Shown: in pieces, positions 25,621 through 34,428 of the stretch
Position numbering within the stretch: the first letter of the stretch is position 1
Layout: every line of letters starts with the position of its first letter
Source: CAVVJA01 sp963779485
GTDB lineage: Bacteria; Actinomycetota; Actinomycetes; Mycobacteriales; Jatrophihabitantaceae
Direction: 5' to 3'
DNA: 64,000 nt
Assembly: GCA_963779485.1 (NCBI GenBank)
Contig: CAVZYJ010000008.1
Span: 186,001-250,000 of the forward strand
Notes under the pieces: model-generated
What the model was told of the DNA's origin: nothing
The model's database searches: none
What the model saw: only the letters and a program-made list of their open reading frames with translations
Program-made: the position numbers and the translations under genes

Positions 25621-26355
25621 TCAGGGCGCGGCGATTTCCTCGCCCAGGTAGGCCGCTCGAACTCGGTCGTCGGCCAGCAGTTCGGAGCCCGTGCCGTGCA
25701 GCACCAGCTCGCCCGTTTCGAGCACGTAGCCACGGTCGGCCAGCCCCAACGCCTGCGCCGCGTTCTGCTCGACTAGGAGCACGGTGACGCCCGAGATGTT
25801 GATCTCCCGGATGATGTCGAAGATCTGCGCGACGACCATCGGGGCGAGCCCCATCGACGGTTCGTCGAGCAGCAACAGCCGCGGCTTCCCCATGAGAGCG
25901 CGCCCGATGGCGAGCATCTGCTGCTCTCCGCCGGAGAGCGTCCCTGACACCTGGCGATAGCGTTCCCGCAGCCGAGGAAACAGTTCGAGCACCCGATCGA
26001 GATCAGCCTGATCCAGCCGCTTGAATCGAAACGCGCCCATCTCCAGATTCTCGGCGACCGTCATGCGCGGAAAGACGTGCCGCCCCTCGGGCGCGTGGCA
26101 GATGCCCAACCGGATGAGCTCGTGGGCCGGAACGCCGTCGATCCGCTCGCCCAGGAAGGTGATCTGCCCGGCCGAGGGCCGCAGCATGCCGGAGATGGTC
26201 TTCTGCGTCGTCGTCTTTCCCGCGCCATTCGCGCCGAGCAGCGCGACGATCTCACCCTCGCCCACGTGGAAGGAGATGCCCTTGATCGCACGGATCGCGC
26301 CGTAGCGCACCTCGAGGTCCACAACCTCGAGCAGCTCGGAAGCTGAGTCGGTCAT
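25621..26355 (-). CDS. livF: Branched-chain amino-acid ABC transporter ATP-binding protein LivF
   Basis: This 244-residue ATPase has Walker A GANGAGKTT, the Q-loop region, signature LSGGEQQMLAIGRALM, Walker B RLLLLDEPSMGLAP and the switch His in LLVEQNAAQAL. The GMLRPSAGQ and HVFPRMTVAENLEMG segments are typical of LivF. The start ATG overlaps the livG stop as ATGA. It powers uptake by the LivH/LivM permeases together with LivG. Confidence 0.93.
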   Translation of the reverse strand: MTDSASELLEVVDLEVRYGAIRAIKGISFHVGEGEIVALLGANGAGKTTTQKTISGMLRPSAGQITFLGERIDGVPAHELIRLGICHAPEGRHVFPRMTVAENLEMGAFRFKRLDQADLDRVLELFPRLRERYRQVSGTLSGGEQQMLAIGRALMGKPRLLLLDEPSMGLAPMVVAQIFDIIREINISGVTVLLVEQNAAQALGLADRGYVLETGELVLHGTGSELLADDRVRAAYLGEEIAAP

Positions 26356-27281
26356 GGCTCCTCCTCGCGAGCAGTCGGATCGTCCTCGTGAGCCGTCTGG
26401 TCATCCGTCTCGATGAGGTGCAGGATGTCCGGCTGGCTCTCCTCGGCCGCTTCGACCTCTTCGGCGGACGTGCCGAGATAGGCGGCGATCACGGCCGGGT
26501 TCCGCTGGATGGCTTGGGGCGTGCCTTCGGCGATCTTCTCTCCGAAGTTCAACACGACAATCCGGTGCGCGACCGACATGACGAGCTTCATGTCGTGCTC
26601 GATCAGCAGGACGCTGACGTCGCGCTCGACGTTGATGCGCTCGATCAGCTGCGCGAGCTCGCGTTTCTCGACCGGGTTGGTGCCCGCCGCGGGCTCGTCC
26701 AGCAGCAAGACGCCGGGATCGGTGCCGAGCGCCCTCGCAATCTCTAGGCGGCGCTGCTCACCGTACGGCAGTGATCCCGCGAGCTCATTGGGACGGGCCG
26801 CCAGCCCGACGGCGTCGAGCAGCGCGAACGCATCGATCGTGCTCTGCTTCTCCTCGCGGCGTTGCCACGGCATACCGAGCATCGCTGCCACCGGACCGGC
26901 GCGTTGCCGCGTTTCCACGCCGATCTTCACGTTCTCCAACGCAGTGAGAGCGGGGAACAGTCGAATGTTCTGGAACGTCCGCGCCACGCCGAGGTGGTTG
27001 ACCTTGTGCGTCTTCATGCCGATCACGCTCGTCGGCAGGTCACCGGGCCGACCCGACAGCACGATCCGGCCTTCTTGGGGGGTGTATACCCCGGTGAGCG
27101 AGTTGAACAGCGAGGTCTTGCCGGCGCCGTTCGGTCCGATGATGGCGAGAATTTCGCCGCGCAGCATGCGCAACGAAACGTCGTTGAGACTGACGACACC
27201 GCCGAAGCGCAACGTCACGTGGTCGATCTCGAAGACGACGTCTTCGGCGCCAACCTCGGGCCTGGTCATCGTCGCGGTCAC
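26352..27281 (-). CDS. livG: Branched-chain amino-acid ABC transporter ATP-binding protein LivG
   Basis: This 309-residue ATPase contains Walker A GPNGAGKTSLFNSLTG, the LivG-specific GVARTFQNIRLF, signature GSLPYGEQRRLEIARAL, Walker B PGVLLLDEPAAGTNP and HDMKLVMSVAHRI. It has an acidic C-terminal tail of about 45 residues (EEVEAAEESQ on to the end) beyond the usual length. The start is 4 bp after the livM stop, and its own stop overlaps livF. It belongs to the five-gene liv operon. Confidence 0.93.
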   Translation of the reverse strand: MTATMTRPEVGAEDVVFEIDHVTLRFGGVVSLNDVSLRMLRGEILAIIGPNGAGKTSLFNSLTGVYTPQEGRIVLSGRPGDLPTSVIGMKTHKVNHLGVARTFQNIRLFPALTALENVKIGVETRQRAGPVAAMLGMPWQRREEKQSTIDAFALLDAVGLAARPNELAGSLPYGEQRRLEIARALGTDPGVLLLDEPAAGTNPVEKRELAQLIERINVERDVSVLLIEHDMKLVMSVAHRIVVLNFGEKIAEGTPQAIQRNPAVIAAYLGTSAEEVEAAEESQPDILHLIETDDQTAHEDDPTAREEEP

Positions 27282-27285
27282 GACG

Positions 27286-29511
27286 TCACATCCCCTCGCC
27301 GGCCGGGACGGCCTCGCGCTCCACTGTCGGCGCGCGTTCCAGACCGGTCAGCTCGGCCTTACGACGCCGGGCCGGGAACAGCCCAGCGGGCCGGAAGATC
27401 ATCATGAGCACGAGCAACGCGCCGACCCACATCTGCCGATCCGGCCCGGGCACCTGGTCCTGAAGGAACCACGGCAGCCAGGTGAGAATGGCCGCGCCAG
27501 CCATTGCCCCTGGCAGCGATCCCATGCCACCGAACACGACATACGCCACGACGAGGATCGAGTTGTTCAGGATGAAGTTGTCCGGGTTGAAGTAGCCGAT
27601 CTGGCTGGCGAAGAACACCCCGGCCAGGCCGGAAGTCGACGCGCCGATCGCGAAGGCCATGAGCTTCACGCGAGGCGTGTTGATGCCGGTGGCCTGCGCG
27701 GCCACCTCGTCCTCGCGGATCGCGGCCCACGCTCGCCCGAGCCGCGAACCTTCCAGGCGGTAGAACAAGATCACCACGATGATGATGAGCACCAAGAGCA
27801 GATACCAGTACTGGAGATTGTTCAAGCCCCAGGTGATGGATATCGGGCCGAGGTTGATGACCGGGTGCGGCACCGCGGGCGACGGTCCGCGAGTGCTGTT
27901 GGTGATGTTCGCGGGGTTGTTGACAGCGATGATACGAACGATCTCGCCGAACCCGAGGGTGACGATCGCGAGGTAATCACCGCGTAGTCGCAATGTCGGT
28001 GCGCCCAGGGCCAGGCCGGCGAGCAGGCAGATCCCGATCGCGAATGGGATCGCGAGCAGTGGGCTCATGTGTAGCCAGGACGGCGGCTTGTGCGGAAGCG
28101 AACCCACCAGGTAGGCGGTGGTGTACGACCCGATGGCGTAGAACGCGATATACCCCAAGTCGAGCAGGCCGGCCCAGCCGACGACGACGTTCAGGCCGAT
28201 GGCGAGCAGGACATACACGCCTACTTCGGAGACGAGCACCTTCTGCCAGAATTCGGTCATCGTCGGCGGGAAGAACAAGGCGATCGCAATGCCGATCATG
28301 AGGGCCGTCCTGGCCGTCGACCGGCGAGCGCTCGATGTATTCCGTGGGACATCCGTTGTCATTGCGAGCGCCGGATCAGCGGCCCGGTACCGCCGCCCGT
28401 TGGCGGTCGCGGCGAGCACCCCCGCGGTCGCGAGCAGGCTGAACCCCAAGCAGGCGAGCCAGCCGCCCGACCCGAGGTTATCCCACGGGCCAGACGCGGA
28501 GTCGACATGGTTGTCGGCGCCGATCTTGCTGATCCCATAGAGCGTGATCAGCGTCAGTACGATCGCGACGAGTCCTAGGGTCGCGGCGACCCAAGCCAGG
28601 GCGCGATGCCGGAGATAGCTCGCGACCACGGCCGTGCCCGTACCGGCCACGAGGAGCGCCCAGCCGAGCCAGATCGTGAACTGCATGGCAATGGGCGCAA
28701 GGCCGTATCCGCTGAACAGGGAGTGAAGATCGGGGAACTTGGCGTCCAGCCGCTGCGGCGAGAACCAGACGGCGTACGTCATGGCTATCAGCGCCGCCAC
28801 GAACCCGGCCACCGCCACCGGTAGGCCGGGGCGCCAGTTCAGGAAGCGGTCGATGCTCTCACGGGTGGCGGCGACCTGCTGCGTCGTCACCGCGGCGGCC
28901 GCACAGGCCACGGCCATGAGCAAGTATCCGAACAGGGCGACGAACGCACCGAGCGAGTGGTCGATGCCACCGCCTCGCGAGACGACCTGCTGATGGGCCA
29001 CGAACGCGATGGCTCCGGCGATGACACACAGCACGGCCGCGATCCAGGCCAGTCGCCGGTCTCGGCGTGCGATCGCCACGCCACCGACCACGAGAGTGAC
29101 GATCAGCTCGGTCCAGTGCAACCACCCGAAAAATGCCGACGCTATCGGCGATATGCCCGGCGTGCTCGCCACGGCCGTGCTAACCAGGCCGAACTTGCCG
29201 AGCGGGTCGTACCACCGGAGCAGGGTGTACGACACCACCACCGTAATGACCCCGACCAGGAAGGACGGAGCGCCCGGCCGCACGAGATTCGGTCGCACCA
29301 ACGGCCAAAATGTGATCGCGAGGAACACGAGCACGCCGATGCCGAGGAACACCAATATGCGCGGACTGAAGATAGCCTGGCGGAAGGCGTACCCGTAGTC
29401 CTCCTGTACGCCCTCCTGCGGGCCCCACATCAGCGCCAGGACAAAGGACCCGCCCAGGCAGGCGATCAGCCGCTTGATGGCAGCAGCGGAGGTGAACACG
29501 CTCCGGTTCAT
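27286..29511 (-). CDS. livM: Branched-chain amino-acid ABC transporter permease LivM with large N-terminal membrane extension
   Basis: This 741-residue protein starts at an ATG at 29511, overlapping the livH stop as ATGA. The C-terminal half (about residues 400–710) is a normal LivM permease: YVLLAIGLNVVVGWAGLLDLGYIAFYAIG, LRGDYLAIVTLGFGEIVRI, GRAWAAIREDEVAAQATGIN and LAGVFFASQIGYFNP. The first roughly 380 residues add about nine hydrophobic helices (for example ILVFLGIGVLVFLAITFWPL and LIVTLVVGGVAIA) with no family I recognise. Normal LivM has about 300–420 residues. The extension shares the frame without any break, so it is a true fusion, possibly regulatory or a partner permease. Confidence 0.88.
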   Translation of the reverse strand: MNRSVFTSAAAIKRLIACLGGSFVLALMWGPQEGVQEDYGYAFRQAIFSPRILVFLGIGVLVFLAITFWPLVRPNLVRPGAPSFLVGVITVVVSYTLLRWYDPLGKFGLVSTAVASTPGISPIASAFFGWLHWTELIVTLVVGGVAIARRDRRLAWIAAVLCVIAGAIAFVAHQQVVSRGGGIDHSLGAFVALFGYLLMAVACAAAAVTTQQVAATRESIDRFLNWRPGLPVAVAGFVAALIAMTYAVWFSPQRLDAKFPDLHSLFSGYGLAPIAMQFTIWLGWALLVAGTGTAVVASYLRHRALAWVAATLGLVAIVLTLITLYGISKIGADNHVDSASGPWDNLGSGGWLACLGFSLLATAGVLAATANGRRYRAADPALAMTTDVPRNTSSARRSTARTALMIGIAIALFFPPTMTEFWQKVLVSEVGVYVLLAIGLNVVVGWAGLLDLGYIAFYAIGSYTTAYLVGSLPHKPPSWLHMSPLLAIPFAIGICLLAGLALGAPTLRLRGDYLAIVTLGFGEIVRIIAVNNPANITNSTRGPSPAVPHPVINLGPISITWGLNNLQYWYLLLVLIIIVVILFYRLEGSRLGRAWAAIREDEVAAQATGINTPRVKLMAFAIGASTSGLAGVFFASQIGYFNPDNFILNNSILVVAYVVFGGMGSLPGAMAGAAILTWLPWFLQDQVPGPDRQMWVGALLVLMMIFRPAGLFPARRRKAELTGLERAPTVEREAVPAGEGM

Positions 29512-30452
29512 GCCGCCCGCCCCAGCCGCTCGCCGAGGAGGCCGGTCGGCCGGACGATGAGCACCAGGACGAGCACGACGAACGCGACCACGTCCGTCCA
29601 CTCGATGCCGATGACCGGAAGCGGTGGGACGACCGCCTCACACAGCCCGAGCAGCAGACCGCCGAGCATGGCGCCGCGGATGTTGCCGATACCGCCGAGC
29701 ACGGCCGCCGCAAAGGCCTTGACCCCCTGGTCAAATCCCATCGTGTTGCCGAAGCCAAATGCTGTCGCGAACAGGAAGCCGGCGACACCGGCCAGCGCCC
29801 CGCCGATGACGAATGTGCGGGAGATCGTCTTGTCGATATCGATGCCCATCAGGGCCGCCGTCGGCGCGTCCTCGGCGACACCGCGGATGCTGCGCCCGAG
29901 TTTGGTTTTTGACACCACCCGATCGAGCACGAACATGGTGATAAGCGCGGTGACGATGATCAGGACTTGCAGCACGCGAACATCGGCCGTACCGATGCTG
30001 AACAGCCTCCGGTCGGTCTGGAAGTAGGACGGAAAGGCGTTGCCCGGGAACCGGTTGAACAGCTTGCCGGCGAGCTGAACGAGAAAGAACGACGCACCGA
30101 TGGCACTGATCAGGAACGCCAGCTTCGGTGCGCCACGATGTCGCAGCGGGCGATACGCAACCCGCTCAAGCAACCAGGCGATGCCCGCCGAGACGAGCGC
30201 TCCGGACAGCAGGCCGATGGCGATGACTCCCACGACCCCGAAGGGGTTCTCCTTGCCGCCGACGCCGACAATCTGGTGCACGACGATATAGCTACCGAAC
30301 GCACCGAACATGAACACCTCGCTGTGCGCGAAGTTGATCAGTTGCAGCACGCCGTAAACGAGCGTGTAGCCCAGAGCGATGAGGGCATACATCGATCCCC
30401 GCGTCAGGCCCAGCAGGATGTAGGCCGGAAGTTCATGGATCCACTGGCTCAT
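29508..30452 (-). CDS. livH: Branched-chain amino-acid ABC transporter permease LivH
   Basis: This 314-residue permease has about eight helices. Family segments are LGLTRGSMYALIALGYTLVYGVLQLINFAHSE, RSIRGVAEDAPTAALMGID, GFLFATAFGFGNTMGFDQGVKAFAAAVLGG and the C-terminal VLVLIVRPTGLLGERLGRAA. It forms the channel with LivM. The gap of about 240 bp to livK holds two strong hairpins, so the binding protein is probably made in excess over the permease. Confidence 0.93.
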   Translation of the reverse strand: MSQWIHELPAYILLGLTRGSMYALIALGYTLVYGVLQLINFAHSEVFMFGAFGSYIVVHQIVGVGGKENPFGVVGVIAIGLLSGALVSAGIAWLLERVAYRPLRHRGAPKLAFLISAIGASFFLVQLAGKLFNRFPGNAFPSYFQTDRRLFSIGTADVRVLQVLIIVTALITMFVLDRVVSKTKLGRSIRGVAEDAPTAALMGIDIDKTISRTFVIGGALAGVAGFLFATAFGFGNTMGFDQGVKAFAAAVLGGIGNIRGAMLGGLLLGLCEAVVPPLPVIGIEWTDVVAFVVLVLVLIVRPTGLLGERLGRAA

Positions 30453-30494
30453 CAGCGGGGACCCCGCTTATCGGTCGCTCGTTCCGCACTTGCA

Positions 30495-30525
30495 CCCTTC
30501 GAAATCGCTTCGCGATTTCGAAGGG
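30495..30525 (-). terminator. Perfect hairpin between livK and livH
   Basis: This is a 14-bp perfect stem (arms 30495–30508 and 30512–30525) around a 3-base loop, with the arm sequence CCCTTCGAAATCGC. It lies 42 bp before the livH start on the transcribed strand. It could attenuate read-through from livK or stabilise the livK mRNA. It is unusually A/T-containing for this genome, which hints at a mobile repeat. Confidence 0.55.
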
Positions 30526-30633
30526 ACCCCGCGCCTCGGCACTCATGTGCCGGCGATGCTCGCTCGCTCACACACACCTCCACGGGCCACCAGAACGGGT
30601 GCGTCCACGGACTCTACGCACCGCATAGCGACG

Positions 30634-30670
30634 AGGGGCGCCTCGCCGAGAATCGGAACGAGGCGCCCCT
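30634..30670 (-). terminator. Hairpin just after livK
   Basis: A 12-bp stem (AGGGGCGCCTCG with its complement) encloses a 13-base loop and starts 27 bp after the livK stop. It is probably a partial terminator that sets the ratio of binding protein to permease. Confidence 0.6.
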
Positions 30671-30696
30671 GGTCGCACATACTGAGGTGCGGCCGA

Positions 30697-31896
30697 TCAG
30701 CTGGCCGACGTGATGTTACCGACCAGGCCGATCTTCCCGGCCTTCTGCAGGTAGAGGTTGATGACCTGCGCCTCGACCTCACCGTTCGGCTGGAACTTGA
30801 TCTCGGTGGTTATGCCCTTGTAGTCCAGCTTGTTGACCGCGTCCCACACGGACTGACGCGTCGGCGCGCCGGAGCTCGCCGCGGCCTTGACCGCGGTCAG
30901 CAGTGCGTTGGTCGCGTCGTACGCCTCCGGGGAGTAGGTCGACGGCGGAGTGTTGAACATCTTGGTGTAGGCGTCGTTGAACTCCTTCGCCTGAGGCGCG
31001 ACCGTGGCGTCCAGGCAACCGCAGGAGAAGTACCAGCCGTTACCGGCGTCGCCGGCGCCTTCGGTGAACTTCGACGACTTACCGCCGTTACCGGTCATCG
31101 TGATGCCGGTGTAGCCGGCCGTCTTGAGCGCCTTGGCGAACAGGGCCGCCTGCGTGTCGTAACCACCGTAGAACAGAGCGGCGGCGCCGGAGGCCTTCAC
31201 CTTCTGCGCGATGACGCTGTAGTCGGTCGTCTTCTGGGCCACGCCCTGACGGGTCACCGACACGCCCTTGACCTTGAGCTCAGCCTCGACCGCGTCAGCG
31301 GCTCCCTTGCCGTAGTCGGTCAGGTCATCGACGACGAAGACGGACTTGCCCTTCTTGGCGAGCCAATCCGCGGCTTCCTTGCCTTCGAGCGAGTCCGGCG
31401 GCACGACGCGGTGGAACGACTTGAAGCCGAGGCTGGTGAGCGTCGGGTTGGTCGCTGATCCGCTGATCAGCACCAGGTGGGCGGCGTCGTAGGACGCGCC
31501 GACGGCCTTGGTCGGGCCGGAGAAGGCGGGGCCGATCACGCCGAGGATGGCCGGGTCCTGCTGCAACGTCGTCGCTGCGGCTGGGGCCTTCGACGGGTCG
31601 CCGACGTCGTCCGACTTCACGAGGGTCACCTTGAAGCCGAAGGAGTTGCTCTGGTTTGCCTGCTGGACGGCGAGGACGACCGCGTTGTACTCGTTGATGC
31701 CGAGCTGCGCGTTGTCGCCGGAGAGCGGTCCTTGGAAGCCGATCTTGTAGTTGCCTCCGCCGGCGGCCGAGCTGGAGCCTCCGCCAGCGCCGAGACCTCC
31801 CCCGCTGCCCGAGGACTTGGAGCTGGAGCACGCCGCAAGGGCGAGCACACCAGCCGTGCCCACCGCCGCGATCCTGATCAGATGACTCTTTTGCAC
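30697..31896 (-). CDS. livK: Branched-chain amino-acid-binding lipoprotein
   Basis: This 399-residue substrate-binding protein starts at a GTG at 31896, with AGGAGG 7 bases upstream. The signal peptide ends in a LAAC lipobox, and a Gly/Ser linker follows. The mature part is a type I periplasmic-binding fold: YKIGFQGPLSGDNAQLGINE, ILGVIGPAFSGPTKAVG, LISGSATNPTLT, VFVVDDLTDYGKGAAD and STYSPEAYDATNALLTAVKA. It captures branched-chain amino acids or related compounds outside the membrane and delivers them to LivH/LivM. First gene of livK-H-M-G-F. The exact ligand cannot be read from the sequence. Confidence 0.92.
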   Translation of the reverse strand: MQKSHLIRIAAVGTAGVLALAACSSSKSSGSGGGLGAGGGSSSAAGGGNYKIGFQGPLSGDNAQLGINEYNAVVLAVQQANQSNSFGFKVTLVKSDDVGDPSKAPAAATTLQQDPAILGVIGPAFSGPTKAVGASYDAAHLVLISGSATNPTLTSLGFKSFHRVVPPDSLEGKEAADWLAKKGKSVFVVDDLTDYGKGAADAVEAELKVKGVSVTRQGVAQKTTDYSVIAQKVKASGAAALFYGGYDTQAALFAKALKTAGYTGITMTGNGGKSSKFTEGAGDAGNGWYFSCGCLDATVAPQAKEFNDAYTKMFNTPPSTYSPEAYDATNALLTAVKAAASSGAPTRQSVWDAVNKLDYKGITTEIKFQPNGEVEAQVINLYLQKAGKIGLVGNITSAS

Positions 31897-32038
31897 TGCA
31901 TGTCCTCCTACGAGGAGTAGAGCAGACCTGGCGTCTGCGGTGTCGTGGGCCGGAGGTTAATACACGCACATCACGAAGACAGCCCCCGGAGGAGGCGCGG
32001 TCCCGGTCGTAATCAAATCTCCACCACGCACTCGATGA

Positions 32039-32671
32039 CTATCCGCTTGTATCACCGCTCAGTACCAGTTCGGCTACGGAGCGCATCGAGGTTCGGTTGT
32101 CCATCGCCGCCCGCTGAATCCAGCGAAACGCCTCCGGCTCGCTCATCGCGTGCTTCGACATGAGCAGTCCCTTGGCCCGCTCGATGAGCTTGCGAGCCTC
32201 CAGGCGCTCCCGCAAATCGGTCACCTCGAGCTCGAGCGCCCGGATTTCCAAGAATCGCGAGGTGGCCATCTCGATCGCCGGCAACAGGTCGCGCTTCTGA
32301 AACGGCTTGACCAGGTAGGCCATGGCTCCGGCATCGCGAGCCCGCTCGATCAGATCCCGCTGGCTGAAGGCGGTCAGGATGACCACCGGGGCGATGCGCT
32401 TGTCGGCAATCTGGGCAGCCGCGGCAATTCCGTCCATTTTCGGCATTTTGACGTCGCAGATGACCAGATCTGGATTCAGGTCCGTGGCCAGGGCGACCGC
32501 TTGCTCGCCGTCGGCGGCTTCGCCGATGACGTCGTAACCCTCCTCCTGCAGCATCTCCCGCAGATCGAGCCGGATGAGGGCTTCATCCTCCGCGATGAGC
32601 ACGCGCGGCCGGCCGTTGGCATCGTTCGGACGGCTCGGGCCGGCGCGTCTACTCGATGACGCAGCAGGCAC
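32039..32671 (-). CDS. pdtaR: ANTAR-domain response regulator (PdtaR-like)
   Basis: This 210-residue protein starts at a GTG at 32671. Residues about 22–135 form a receiver domain: VLIAEDEALIRLDLREML, the phosphorylated Asp in DLVICDVKMPKMDG, ILTAFS and YLVKPF. Residues about 150–205 form an ANTAR RNA-binding domain: LEARKLIERAKGLLMSKHAMSEPEAFRWIQRAA. This matches mycobacterial PdtaR (Rv1626), which with kinase PdtaS prevents transcription termination at ANTAR hairpins when phosphorylated. The kinase is not in the window. It lies upstream of livK on the same strand, 142 bp away, and could affect liv expression (speculative). Confidence 0.9.
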   Translation of the reverse strand: MPAASSSRRAGPSRPNDANGRPRVLIAEDEALIRLDLREMLQEEGYDVIGEAADGEQAVALATDLNPDLVICDVKMPKMDGIAAAAQIADKRIAPVVILTAFSQRDLIERARDAGAMAYLVKPFQKRDLLPAIEMATSRFLEIRALELEVTDLRERLEARKLIERAKGLLMSKHAMSEPEAFRWIQRAAMDNRTSMRSVAELVLSGDTSG

Positions 32672-32822
32672 TGGTGCGCCCCTCCGGTCGATGTGACGAC
32701 AACGCTGTGGGTCAGCCTAGCCCCCGTAGCATTTCCTGTGGATTAAGCGCCTCCGCCCGTGCGTGGCCGGATCGACGTCCAGACTCCGGCTCGGCTACGG
32801 TGCCCCTTGGCGGAGGCGCTAA

Positions 32823-32896
32823 GCCCCTGTATCCCAACCGGCAGAGGAAGCGGTCTCAAACACCGTCCAGTGTGGGTTCGAATCCCACCGGGGGCA
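32823..32896 (+). tRNA. tRNA with anticodon CAA (Leu), short variable region
   Basis: The acceptor stem GCCCCTG/CGGGGGC, T-arm GTGGG-TTCGAAT-CCCAC, and anticodon stem GCGGT/ACCGT with loop CTCAAAC give CAA. The D-loop AACCGGCAGA resembles leucine tRNAs and the discriminator is A. However, only five bases (CCAGT) lie between anticodon and T stems, while leucine tRNAs normally carry a long variable arm. The D-stem has a mismatch. CCA is not encoded. It is a real-looking tRNA of unusual class. Confidence 0.85.
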
Positions 32897-32996
32897 CCGG
32901 TCGACCTATAGACCGTGCCGTTAGCGCTGCCTCCGTCGCCTCGCGGTTTGTTTTGCACCTCGGGGAGCACCGATCGGCCCTGGCAGACTGGCCGGC

Positions 32997-34421
32997 GTGA
33001 CCGGTCACATGACGCCGGACGAGTTCCGGAAGTACGGCCACCAGACCGTCGAATGGATCGCCGAGTACTACGAGCGGCTCGAGTCCTTTCCGGTGCTCTC
33101 GACGGTCAAGCCCGGCGAGATCCGGGCCGCCTTGCCGGCCGACCCACCCGAGCAGGGCGAGGGCTTCGCGGCCGTGCTGCGCGACCTCGACACGATCCTG
33201 CTCCCCGGTATCACCCACTGGCAGCATCCGTCGTTCTTCGCGTATTTCCCGGCCAACGCCAGCGGTCCGGGGATCCTCGGCGATCTGCTCGCGTCCGGGC
33301 TGGGCGTCCAGGGGATGCTCTGGGCCACCTCCCCCGCGGCGACCGAGCTCGAGACGCACGTGCTCGACTGGCTGGCCGCGCTGCTCGAGCTGCCGCCGCG
33401 ATTTCGTTCCGACGGGCGCGGCGGCGGCGTGATCCAGCACTCGGCATCGGATGCGGCCCTCGTCGCCCTGCTGGCCGCGATTCACAGAATCACCGGCGGT
33501 CGGTCGGCGCGCTCCGGCATCGGCGCGGAGCGGCTCACCGTGTACACGTCCGGTCAGACACACTCGTCGGTCGAAAAGGCCTGCCGGGTCGCCGGCCTCG
33601 GTACCGACGCCCTGCGCGCGATCGACCTCGATCCGTCGACCGGGTCCGCGCGACCGGATCACCTGCATCGCCTGGTCGAGTCCGACCGGGCCGCGGGCTA
33701 CACACCGGCCCTCGTGGTGGCGTCGATCGGCACCACCGGGATCGGGGCGGTCGACCCGGTGGTGGAGCTGGGCCAGGTGGCGCGCGGCTGCGGGGCGTGG
33801 CTGCACGTCGATGCGGCGTGGGCGGGAGTCGCGGCGGTCTGCCCGGAGCTGCGCTGGCTCAACGACGGACTCGATCTCGTCGACTCCTACTGCACGAATC
33901 CGCACAAGTGGCTGCTGACGAATTTCGACTGCGACGCGATGTGGGTCGCTGACCGGAACGACGTCGTCGCGGCGCTCTCCATCCTGCCGGAGTACCTCCG
34001 CAATTCGGCGACCGAATCCGGGCAGGTGATCGACTACCGCGACTGGCACGTACCGCTGGGTCGGCGCTTTCGCGCCCTCAAGCTGTGGGCCGTCATCCGC
34101 TGGTACGGCGCAGAGGGGCTACGCGCCCACATCCGTCGCGATGTGGCACTCGCGCAGGACTTCGCCTCGTGGATCGCGGCCGACGATCGCTTCGAGCTCG
34201 TGGGCCCGCATCCGTTGTCGCTCGTCACCTTCCGGCTGCGAGCCGGCGACCAGCCGACGCGGGAGCTCATGGAGCGGGTCAACGCCGCCGGCCGGATGTA
34301 CCTCACCCATACTGCAGTGGCCGGTCGGCTGACGCTTCGAATGGCCATCGGCTCGCCCCAGACCGAACAGCGGCATGTCGCCGCGGCGTGGGCCGAGCTG
34401 CGGCAGGCGGCAGACGCGTGA
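32997..34421 (+). CDS. Aromatic-L-amino-acid/tryptophan decarboxylase (group II PLP enzyme)
   Basis: This protein has 474 residues from a GTG at 32997. An ATG at 33009 (MTPDEFRKYGHQ) fits homologues equally well, and neither has a good ribosome site. Family landmarks are HPSFFAYFPANASGPGILGDLL, the substrate loop, VYTSGQTHSSVEKACRVAG, TTGIGAVDPV, LHVDAAWAG and the PLP-binding Lys in CTNPHKWLLTNFDC. It decarboxylates aromatic amino acids (dopa, tryptophan or phenylalanine) to amines; which one is not readable. It stands alone between tRNA-Leu and the convergent tesB. Confidence 0.92.
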   Translation: MTGHMTPDEFRKYGHQTVEWIAEYYERLESFPVLSTVKPGEIRAALPADPPEQGEGFAAVLRDLDTILLPGITHWQHPSFFAYFPANASGPGILGDLLASGLGVQGMLWATSPAATELETHVLDWLAALLELPPRFRSDGRGGGVIQHSASDAALVALLAAIHRITGGRSARSGIGAERLTVYTSGQTHSSVEKACRVAGLGTDALRAIDLDPSTGSARPDHLHRLVESDRAAGYTPALVVASIGTTGIGAVDPVVELGQVARGCGAWLHVDAAWAGVAAVCPELRWLNDGLDLVDSYCTNPHKWLLTNFDCDAMWVADRNDVVAALSILPEYLRNSATESGQVIDYRDWHVPLGRRFRALKLWAVIRWYGAEGLRAHIRRDVALAQDFASWIAADDRFELVGPHPLSLVTFRLRAGDQPTRELMERVNAAGRMYLTHTAVAGRLTLRMAIGSPQTEQRHVAAAWAELRQAADA

Positions 34422-34428
34422 TCAGGCT

